Source: Lentisphaerota bacterium (GTDB lineage Bacteria; Verrucomicrobiota; Kiritimatiellia; RFP12; UBA1067). From it: a DNA stretch of 8,729 nt. The DNA is taken from the NCBI GenBank assembly GCA_015061765.1, contig SUVZ01000140.1:1-8729 (forward strand), given 5' to 3'. The translations under genes were made by a program, and so were the position numbers. Below the pieces are notes generated by a model, which did not search any database, was not told the origin of the DNA, and saw only the letters and a list, made by a program, of their open reading frames with translations. Positions 1 to 5,561 of the stretch are shown here, piece by piece (positions within the stretch are counted from its first letter, which is position 1; every line of letters starts with the position of its first letter).

Positions 1-429
1 GGCCGCACCAGGAGTCCACTTGTACTCGGATGCGTCGGGCTGGCGGGTGGGGATATCCTTCTGGCAGTCGGCGGCGATGTTCACCTGTCCGATCTTCTGG
101 GCCTCCTTGATGGCCTTGCCGCCCCAGGTACCGCTCTTGACGTAGTCGGCAACCTGATCCTTGCCGAGGAAGTTCATCGGGATCATCGCGAACTGCATGG
201 ACGCGCCGCCCTGGACGAAGCACACGGACCAGTCGTCGTCAAGGCCACAAAGCTCCTTGAACGTGGCGATCGCCTCCTGATGGATGGCATCGTATTCCTT
301 GCCGCGATGGGACATCTCCATCACGGACATTCCACTGCCCTTGTAGTCAACCAACTCCTTCTGGGCTTCCTGAAGGACTTCGAGCGGGAGCACTGCGGGA
401 CCTGCCGAAAAATTATAGATGCGAGACAT
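1..429 (-). CDS. serC: Phosphoserine aminotransferase SerC (N-terminal 143 residues, cut by window edge)
   Basis: PLP-dependent fold-type I aminotransferase. The family converts 3-phosphohydroxypyruvate and glutamate to O-phosphoserine and 2-oxoglutarate in cytoplasmic serine synthesis, and also acts in pyridoxine synthesis in many bacteria. The N-terminus MSRIYNFSAGPAVLP is the classic SerC opening. It is followed by MEMSHRGKEYD (residues 37-47; Arg42 is the expected substrate-binding arginine), the QGGASMQFA phosphate-cup loop (73-81) and SGTWGGKA, with Trp102 where SerC has its PLP-stacking tryptophan. The catalytic lysine lies beyond the window. The start is the ATG at 429, eight bases or so after a near-perfect Shine-Dalgarno (AAAGGAGGT) that sits inside the last codons of ftsW. 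Only four bases separate the ftsW stop from this ATG, so serC is very likely co-transcribed and possibly coupled with ftsW. No internal promoter was recognised. Identification is firm although only the first 40 percent or so of the usual length (about 360 residues) is visible. Confidence 0.95.
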   Translation of the reverse strand, partial: MSRIYNFSAGPAVLPLEVLQEAQKELVDYKGSGMSVMEMSHRGKEYDAIHQEAIATFKELCGLDDDWSVCFVQGGASMQFAMIPMNFLGKDQVADYVKSGTWGGKAIKEAQKIGQVNIAADCQKDIPTRQPDASEYKWTPGAA

Positions 430-433
430 TTTC

Positions 434-1639
434 TCAACCTCCTTTGATGTGAAAAACGGCGGATATTTTACTCTTTTCCCTTTGGCGTTGCAAGTCGCTT
501 TGACGGGAAACATTGATCAGAATGCCTATCGATATGAATGCGGACATCAGATTCGTTCCGCCATAGCTTATGAACGGAAGCGCAAGCCCCTTTGTGGGCA
601 AAAGACCCGTAACAACCCCCATATTGAACATTGCCTGGAAGAAAATCAGGAATGTCACGCCAAAAGCTATGGACTTCCCGAGCCTATCGCTGGATTTGGC
701 GGCAATGATTACGCCACAGACGAACACCGTCACGAAAAGGACGAGCAGAAGCAGCGAAAAGCCGATGCCCCATTCCTCAGCCCCTATTGCAAATATGAAA
801 TCTGTGTGATTTTCAGGCAAATACATCTGTTTCTGCATGGAATTACCGAAGCCGACACCCGTTTCCCCTCCGTTTCGAATTGCGACAAGAGCCTGCTCAA
901 GCTGATAGTTGGCCTCGTCCGCCTCTGCCGAAGTGACCGTAAGGTCCCCTAGCCACGGACACCATACCGACAGCTGCTTGTTGAGCCAGTCAGGCAGCCA
1001 GGCGGCGATTCGCCGCATTCTGTTCCCATTTGAAATCAACAGCGCCCCTACGCTTGTCACTGATGCTGCGCCAACAATTCCAATATGCCGCAACCGCATG
1101 CCTGCCACAAACATCAGGACACCGCCGGTGAGTCCCAAAACCATGGTTGAACCAAAGTCAGGCTCCGCAACCGCCAGCCCCATCGGAACAGCCAGAATCG
1201 CCAATGCCTTCGCCGCACCCTTCCAGAAAAGCTCGATCCGCCAGCCCAACTTGTCAAGAAACACCGACATGGCTATTACCACGGCGACTTTCGCAAACTC
1301 ACTGGGCTGAAGACGTATCGGACCGAACATCAACCATCTGCGCGAACCGTTAACCGGCCGGAAACCGAACACCGCACACAGGGCAAGAATCACCGCCACG
1401 TACATCACTACCGTAAGCCACGGATATTTCCGCCAATTGCGGTAGTCGAAAAACATCGCCCCGAAGAAAAGGGGCAACGACAAAGCAAGCCATTTGGCCT
1501 GTTGCTTGACAAAGTGGTACTGATCAAAAGAAGGTGGTGTTCTCAAACCAACCGGACCACCGGCGGATGAGAGCACCACGAATCCGATCGCGACAAGTGC
1601 GAGGACCGAAAGTCCTAGAACGACGCGAGCCTGCTTCAC
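434..1639 (-). CDS. ftsW: FtsW, SEDS-family peptidoglycan glycosyltransferase of cell division
   Basis: Polytopic inner-membrane protein of 401 residues. SEDS proteins polymerise lipid II into glycan strands together with a class B PBP at the septum. Many hydrophobic segments are visible. Family landmarks in order are RWLMFGPIRLQPSEFAKVA (101-119), AEPDFGSTMVL (158-168), YLPENHTDFIFAIGAEE (273-289; Asp280 is the expected catalytic aspartate) and the signature PTKGLALPFISYGGTNLM (348-365). PTKGL followed by LPFISYGG favours FtsW over RodA. The loop before YQLEQAL (about 214-244) is longer than I expect and contains a WCPW segment. The start is a GTG whose last two bases plus the next form the TGA stop of the upstream LysM gene (GTGA, 4-base overlap). 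No Shine-Dalgarno is apparent, so translation probably depends on coupling. The C-terminal codons (IKGG stop) double as the serC ribosome-binding site. No ftsI partner lies beside it in this window. Confidence 0.95.
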   Translation of the reverse strand: MKQARVVLGLSVLALVAIGFVVLSSAGGPVGLRTPPSFDQYHFVKQQAKWLALSLPLFFGAMFFDYRNWRKYPWLTVVMYVAVILALCAVFGFRPVNGSRRWLMFGPIRLQPSEFAKVAVVIAMSVFLDKLGWRIELFWKGAAKALAILAVPMGLAVAEPDFGSTMVLGLTGGVLMFVAGMRLRHIGIVGAASVTSVGALLISNGNRMRRIAAWLPDWLNKQLSVWCPWLGDLTVTSAEADEANYQLEQALVAIRNGGETGVGFGNSMQKQMYLPENHTDFIFAIGAEEWGIGFSLLLLVLFVTVFVCGVIIAAKSSDRLGKSIAFGVTFLIFFQAMFNMGVVTGLLPTKGLALPFISYGGTNLMSAFISIGILINVSRQSDLQRQREKSKISAVFHIKGG

Positions 1640-2709
1640 TGCAGTTTAGCGTTTGCCGGAAGTTTAAGGACCTGACCAGGCGTAAGCGCATCGGTGTTCT
1701 TAAGATCATTGAGATCCATAACCGCACTCGGAGATACGCTGTACATGATGGCGATGGAAACAGTGTCCTCGCCGGCCTTGACCGTATGGGTGAGCGCAGC
1801 AGGCGCCTCAGGTGCAGGCGCCTCTTCCTTGGCGGGCTCTACAGCCGCCGCAGGCTCGACAGAATTCACCTCGGACACCGACTCAACGGCGGGTGCGGCA
1901 GGCGCCGATTCCGCGGCAGGCGCGGCCTCAACAGGCTTTGCATCAGGCGCAGGGGCGGGTGCCGCCTTGGGCTCGACAGGCGAGGGGACCGCCTTGACGG
2001 CAGGCGCAGGCGCAGCCTTGGCGGCGACAGGCTTCTCCGCCGGCACCTTAAGCTTCTGACCGATCCGAATCGTGTTCTTTTTGAGGCCATTCATCTCCTT
2101 GAGGCACTTAATCGTAATCCCATTAGAATAGGCGATCCTGCCAAGAGTATCGCCGCTCACCACGACATATTCTTTTGTCGCACCCTTGTAGGTGGAAACC
2201 CTGGTCGCAGAAGCCTTGACGGATCTCTTTGCAACAGGCTTTTTCGCAAGCGATTTTGCATCGGCATCCTTCAGCACGATCTTTCCGGGAAGCTTGATCT
2301 TCTTTCCGACATACAGTTTGTCGGCATCCATGCCAGGATTGAGCTCAAGAACCTTGCTCTGCCTCAGGCCATAGGTCGCGCAAATGGACGAGAGCATATC
2401 GCCGCCCTTCACACGATAAAGGGTGTACTCCGGCTCGGCAGGCTTCACTTTGCACCTGCAGTCGTCCGCGCCGCACGCACAGGGGACTGCATGAACAGTA
2501 CCCGGCGCGCACTTGCAACGAATCGGCTCCGGCGCGGGTGCGGCAACGGGCTTGGCGACCACCGGCTTCGGAGCCGGAGCAGGTTCTGCCACGATACGCT
2601 GGGCAGGCTTCGCCGAATTATTGGCGTTCTGCGCCTTGGGAGCCTTACAACCCGTCATCACCACGCATGCCACAGCAGCGCCAGCCATCAGACCGAACTT
2701 AATATTCAT
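1636..2709 (-). CDS. LysM-repeat lipoprotein (three LysM domains, CxC-rich segment)
   Basis: Predicted exported peptidoglycan-binding lipoprotein, 357 residues. Residues 1-20 form a lipoprotein signal peptide (MNIKF, hydrophobic core, then VMTGC) with Cys21 as the putative lipidated residue. A Pro/Ala-rich stretch follows (about 40-62), then a 22-residue segment with three CxC pairs (CKC 65-67, CAC 77-79, CRC 84-86). Three LysM modules lie at about 95-141, 180-224 and 307-351, each with the YxVxxGDT-like start and the GQxLKLP-like end. LysM2 and LysM3 are separated by a long Ala/Pro/Glu linker (about 225-305), probably an extended spacer. No catalytic domain (such as M23 peptidase or amidase) is present, so it likely tethers or organises cell wall rather than cutting it. 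The ATG at 2709 was preferred over an upstream in-frame ATG at 2805 because it gives a clean signal peptide and has GAGAGG about nine bases before it. It heads the ftsW-serC run and overlaps ftsW by four bases. Confidence 0.9.
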   Translation of the reverse strand: MNIKFGLMAGAAVACVVMTGCKAPKAQNANNSAKPAQRIVAEPAPAPKPVVAKPVAAPAPEPIRCKCAPGTVHAVPCACGADDCRCKVKPAEPEYTLYRVKGGDMLSSICATYGLRQSKVLELNPGMDADKLYVGKKIKLPGKIVLKDADAKSLAKKPVAKRSVKASATRVSTYKGATKEYVVVSGDTLGRIAYSNGITIKCLKEMNGLKKNTIRIGQKLKVPAEKPVAAKAAPAPAVKAVPSPVEPKAAPAPAPDAKPVEAAPAAESAPAAPAVESVSEVNSVEPAAAVEPAKEEAPAPEAPAALTHTVKAGEDTVSIAIMYSVSPSAVMDLNDLKNTDALTPGQVLKLPANAKLQ

Positions 2710-2789
2710 CGTTCTTTTCCTCTCTTTGCAAACTCGGCAACCCATTTGCCTCATTCGCCATAAATTGCGTAAATCTTCATAAACCCGCC

Positions 2790-2819
2790 ATTTTAACCGA
2801 AGCATAACGCACCGGACAA
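2790..2819 (-). promoter_or_regulatory. Possible second sigma70-type promoter for the LysM-ftsW-serC run
   Basis: On the minus strand there is TTGTCC (2814-2819) and TAAAAT (2790-2795) with an 18-base spacer. It would start transcription near 2783 and leave a leader of about 75 bases. The match is moderate and the AT-rich context makes chance matches likely. Confidence 0.3.
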
Positions 2820-2829
2820 AACAGCATCA

Positions 2830-2856
2830 TGCATTAAAGACAAAAACCCTAATGCA
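2830..2856. repeat. Inverted repeat TGCATTA / TAATGCA, 13-base spacer
   Basis: Perfect 7-base arms lie at 2830-2836 and 2850-2856. The repeat sits just downstream of the predicted start site of the stronger LysM promoter (-10 at 2868-2873), so it could be a repressor operator or a weak hairpin in the 5' leader. AT-rich arms and a pyrimidine-rich spacer make it a poor intrinsic terminator. Its function is inferred from position only. Confidence 0.4.
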
Positions 2857-2867
2857 CAACAGCGCGT

Positions 2868-2896
2868 AAGATACACTTTTACGCACTTCAATGCAA
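2868..2896 (-). promoter_or_regulatory. Sigma70-type promoter for the LysM-ftsW-serC run
   Basis: On the minus strand there is TTGCAT (2891-2896), a 17-base spacer and TATCTT (2868-2873). It matches the consensus well with ideal spacing. The predicted start is near 2861, giving a leader of roughly 150 bases before the LysM ATG. It lies between the dehydratase stop (2944) and the LysM gene. I see no convincing terminator between the two, so read-through from the upstream run is also possible. Confidence 0.5.
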
Positions 2897-2943
2897 GTAT
2901 TCTTTTTCTTTTTTCGAACAAAGTCGGAACGGCAAGAGGATCG

Positions 2944-3375
2944 CTATCGCAAAGGCGGCCGATACGCAGTCAATGTTGCAGTGCATTTACGGGAACAATC
3001 GCTGGCGTCAAACTCCCTTATTTCACAAGAAAACACCGCCGAATCGCCATCCTCATACTCCCGAACCGCAAGCACTAGATACTTGGAGCCCGGCTCAAAC
3101 TCCGGAAGGCCAAGATCAAGTCTGCGGGTTCCGAGAAGAAATCCCGGACGCACCGCCGCGTTCTCATTCGACGCCCTGTCGAATGCCCCCGCAAGAGCCG
3201 CCGCCGTCTGTGCCATGTACTCCAGCGCAAACCAGTTCCCTCGCCATTCCTCTCGGGCAGTGAAAGACGCAACCAGCTTGTTCTCTGAAAGTTCTACCGA
3301 CTCAATGGCATCTATCAGCACCATCGGCGGCCTGTGCGGAATCAGGTCCTCAACCTTCAAGGACAATACTGGCAT
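2944..3375 (-). CDS. ApeP-like hotdog-fold 3-hydroxyacyl-ACP dehydratase
   Basis: 143-residue single hotdog domain of the FabZ/ApeP type, expected to dehydrate 3-hydroxyacyl-ACP to trans-2-enoyl-ACP in the cytoplasm. The active-site histidine motif LIPHRPPMVLID covers residues 11-22 (His14). The helix that carries the catalytic acid reads WFALEYMAQTAA (48-59), with Glu52 in the expected place. FLLGTRRL (79-86) and the terminal TAYRP (136-140) resemble ApeP, the dehydratase of aryl polyene clusters, more than housekeeping FabZ. The ATG at 3375 is chosen because family members begin just before the histidine motif and GGGGGC precedes it by about six bases. An upstream ATG at 3426 would add 17 unrelated residues and overlap the synthase much further. 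Even so the gene overlaps the synthase by 26 bases, which implies coupled translation. The order synthase then dehydratase matches apeO-apeP. No reductase, ACP or second dehydratase adjoins it, so the substrate is unknown. Confidence 0.82.
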   Translation of the reverse strand: MPVLSLKVEDLIPHRPPMVLIDAIESVELSENKLVASFTAREEWRGNWFALEYMAQTAAALAGAFDRASNENAAVRPGFLLGTRRLDLGLPEFEPGSKYLVLAVREYEDGDSAVFSCEIREFDASDCSRKCTATLTAYRPPLR

Positions 3376-4432
3376 TGCTGCCCCCAAATGCGAATGAATT
3401 CGATATGGAACGGCGGACCTCGCCATTGCGGATCTTCTCCCAGCATATCGCCGCCTCTATAGCGCCTGCGGCCCCAAGACAGTGCCCCGTCATCGATTTT
3501 GTGGACTCGACGACAAGCGGACGCTCTCTGTCTCCTGAACGAAGGCCGTCACCGAACACACGTCGCACGGCCTTCATCTCCATTGAGTCATTGGCCTGCG
3601 TTCCGGTACCGTGAAGATTGACGTAGTCGATTCCGTCCGCACTGCAACCTGCATCCGCAATCGCAGCAAGCATGGCAGACTCCGCCCCTCGTCCCTCCGG
3701 TTCCGGAGCGGTGGCATGATATGCATCGGACGATTCTCCCGCACCTGCAAAGAATACGGCACCCCTATTCCTTCGCGAAGCATCTTCGCGCTCCATCAGA
3801 AAGAGCGCCACACCCTCTCCCAGGCATATGCCGTCCCTATCCTCGGCTAGCGGACGGCATCGTCCCTGCGAAAGGGCGCCGAGGGCATGGAACCCGTTCA
3901 TGGCGAACCTGCAGCGTCCATCTACGCCACCGACAATCGCCGCATCGCAGATTCCCGCCTCAATGAGGCGTCTTGCGGCAGGGAACGCCTTGGCGGACGA
4001 ACTGCACGCCGTGGATATCGTGTACGCCGGACCCGTGACTCCTGTCGCCTCTGCCAGATACGAAGATGGCGAGCCAAGTTCCAGCATGGAAAACCGAAAC
4101 CCCGCAGGGAAGCGTTCAGGATCGTCCTCCTGGCGTCGGAGCGATGATTCTATGTAGGTCTGAGCCTCGTCCACGCCGGTGTTTGACGCACCTAGAACAA
4201 TCGCGACACGGTCCTTTCCATAGCGGTCAAGAAACCCGTCCAACCTTGAACGCATATTCTCGACAGCCCAGGCCAACAGGCGGCACGAACGAAAATTGTA
4301 TTCGGGAGCCCCGATTTCGGGAAGCGCATCGGAAACCTTCCCGAAATATATCCTGCGACCGGGGATATCACCCTCAATCTCCACAAGATCCCTCGCATAC
4401 AGCGCAGAGCATTCAGTAAGTTCAAATCTCAT
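3350..4432 (-). CDS. Beta-ketoacyl-ACP synthase, ApeO-like (short form)
   Basis: Thiolase-fold condensing enzyme expected to join an acyl primer to malonyl-ACP. In 360-residue numbering, the Cys-His-His triad is complete: Cys143 in YTISTACSSS, His274 in NLHGTGTQAND, His317 in TKSMTGHCLGAAG (with Lys312). Other family marks are RPLAEDRDGICLGEG (193-207) and the terminal NSFAFGGSNASIV. Motifs such as ELGSPSSYL, GPAYTISTACSSSAK and GESSDAYHATAPEPEG strongly recall ApeO, the ketosynthase of aryl polyene clusters. Two regions appear missing. The usual first 30 or so residues with the opening beta strand are absent, and only about five residues separate the helix after the last catalytic histidine from NSFAFGG, where relatives have about 30. 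The ATG at 4432 is preferred because GGGGTG precedes it by nine bases. A GTG at 4444 is possible but lacks such a site. The frame is closed upstream by a stop at 4463-4465. It follows the sugar kinase by about 16 bases and overlaps the dehydratase. Confidence 0.85.
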   Translation of the reverse strand: MRFELTECSALYARDLVEIEGDIPGRRIYFGKVSDALPEIGAPEYNFRSCRLLAWAVENMRSRLDGFLDRYGKDRVAIVLGASNTGVDEAQTYIESSLRRQEDDPERFPAGFRFSMLELGSPSSYLAEATGVTGPAYTISTACSSSAKAFPAARRLIEAGICDAAIVGGVDGRCRFAMNGFHALGALSQGRCRPLAEDRDGICLGEGVALFLMEREDASRRNRGAVFFAGAGESSDAYHATAPEPEGRGAESAMLAAIADAGCSADGIDYVNLHGTGTQANDSMEMKAVRRVFGDGLRSGDRERPLVVESTKSMTGHCLGAAGAIEAAICWEKIRNGEVRRSISNSFAFGGSNASIVLEG

Positions 4433-4448
4433 TTCTGCCGGCACCCCG

Positions 4449-5561
4449 TTAAAGACGCTTGATCATGTCCCTGATCTTGCCCTCGCGCGCCTCGACCGCC
4501 TCGCACAGGCGGAACTGCACGCGCGCGCGGTTCAGGTTCTGTCCGGGCTGGCGGACCTTGAAGTACTTGTCGCCGGCAAGGTAGTCCTGAAAGAAGCGCA
4601 GCCCCAGCTCAAACGGAAGGAGACGGATGGCGTCATAGAGACATTCGCGATCAGCCGCCGTCATGAAGCTTCCCGCCTCCTTTATGTAGCCTTTCATGAA
4701 CGCGAAGAAAAGATCCTCGTCAAACGTGACCTTGCCGAGATTCGTCTCCTCCTCGCCGGACGGATTGCATATCGAACGCACGGCATCGCCCACATCGACC
4801 TGCACGAGTCCGGGACTGACGGTGTCAAGGTCGATCATCGCGGTCCCCTTGCCGGTGAAATCGTCGATCATGATGTTGTTCACCTTCGGGTCTCCATGGA
4901 ACATGCGCTTCTTCAGTTCGCCGGATGCGACGGCCTTCTCCAGACACAGCGCAAAGCGCCGCCGCTCGTCGATGAACCTCGCCATGCGCCTCGCCTCCAT
5001 CGATGCGCCCAGACGCTCCTGCGCGCCCTTGGACTTAAGTATGCGGTCATACTGCTTCAGGTATCCGCTCGTCACATGGAAACCCGGAAGCGGATCGACG
5101 ATGGATGACGGATCAAGGTCCGAAAGCAGATAGTGGAAATGCCCGAGCGCACTTCCGCATTCAAGCGCGTGCTCCGGGCTCTGCGCGGTATCGAACGCAT
5201 GTGCCGAAAGCACCCTAGTGATGACGCGCCAGACCTCGCCCTTGTCGTCGCGGAGGAAATCCGCACCGTCCTTCGTCTTGACGATGCGCGGCATCTGCCA
5301 CACCCTGTCGTCGCTGCCGAGCCTTGCGTCATGCTCAAGCTTCGCATGGCAGTGGTGCGTGATCGTGTGCATGTTGGCCATTATATCTTCCGGACGCGGA
5401 AAGACCTTCCTGTTAACACGCTGGAGCACGACCTGCGTTTCGGTGAATGTGTTGCGGAATACGGCAAGGAACGTATCGTTGATGTTTCCGCTTCCGAACG
5501 GCACCAACGTAACGAGCCGCCCCTTCACGTTGAACTTGTTCATCATAACCGCAAGACTCAT
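4449..5561 (-). CDS. NahK-like N-acetylhexosamine 1-kinase (APH phosphotransferase family)
   Basis: 370-residue kinase of the aminoglycoside-phosphotransferase fold, closest in motif layout to NahK/LnpB, which phosphorylates GlcNAc or GalNAc at C1 with ATP in host-glycan salvage. Relatives are often mislabelled as mucin desulfatase. The N-lobe carries VPFGSGNINDTFLAV (20-34) and VVLQRVNRKVFPRPE (44-58). The catalytic loop is FHGDPKVNNIMID (221-233) with Asp224 and Asn229, and the metal-binding loop is AMIDLDTVSPG (241-251). The C-terminus has ELGLRFFQDYLAGDKYFK and NLNRARVQFRL (342-352), typical of this subfamily. Length is close to the roughly 360 residues of NahK. The ATG at 5561 has AAGGAGGGG seven bases upstream and overlaps the exoribonuclease stop as ATGA; a longer frame from 5666 adds low-complexity, unsupported sequence. 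The exact sugar is not readable from sequence, and no GNB/LNB phosphorylase or epimerase adjoins it. Glycan salvage is therefore inference, and the downstream synthase and dehydratase do not obviously share a pathway with it. Confidence 0.8.
   Translation of the reverse strand: MSLAVMMNKFNVKGRLVTLVPFGSGNINDTFLAVFRNTFTETQVVLQRVNRKVFPRPEDIMANMHTITHHCHAKLEHDARLGSDDRVWQMPRIVKTKDGADFLRDDKGEVWRVITRVLSAHAFDTAQSPEHALECGSALGHFHYLLSDLDPSSIVDPLPGFHVTSGYLKQYDRILKSKGAQERLGASMEARRMARFIDERRRFALCLEKAVASGELKKRMFHGDPKVNNIMIDDFTGKGTAMIDLDTVSPGLVQVDVGDAVRSICNPSGEEETNLGKVTFDEDLFFAFMKGYIKEAGSFMTAADRECLYDAIRLLPFELGLRFFQDYLAGDKYFKVRQPGQNLNRARVQFRLCEAVEAREGKIRDMIKRL

Noticed and set aside
1830..2045. Tandem-repeat-like GC-rich tract in the LysM gene
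   Set aside because: It encodes an Ala/Pro/Glu-rich linker with irregular units. It is low-complexity coding sequence, not a true tandem DNA repeat or CRISPR array.
1534..2763. Long plus-strand open frame of 409 codons across the LysM and ftsW starts
   Set aside because: It is antisense to clearly recognisable genes, is dominated by Arg/Leu/Gly from GC-rich complement sequence, and has no recognisable domain.
2890..2943. A/T-rich tract after the dehydratase stop as an intrinsic terminator
   Set aside because: On the minus strand this tract is A-rich rather than U-rich, and no stable GC stem precedes it.
4445..4560. Missing N-terminus of the synthase hidden in another frame by a frameshift
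   Set aside because: This stretch codes convincingly for the conserved kinase C-terminus (NLNRARVQFRL and onward), and I saw no synthase-like glycine-rich opening in the alternative frames.
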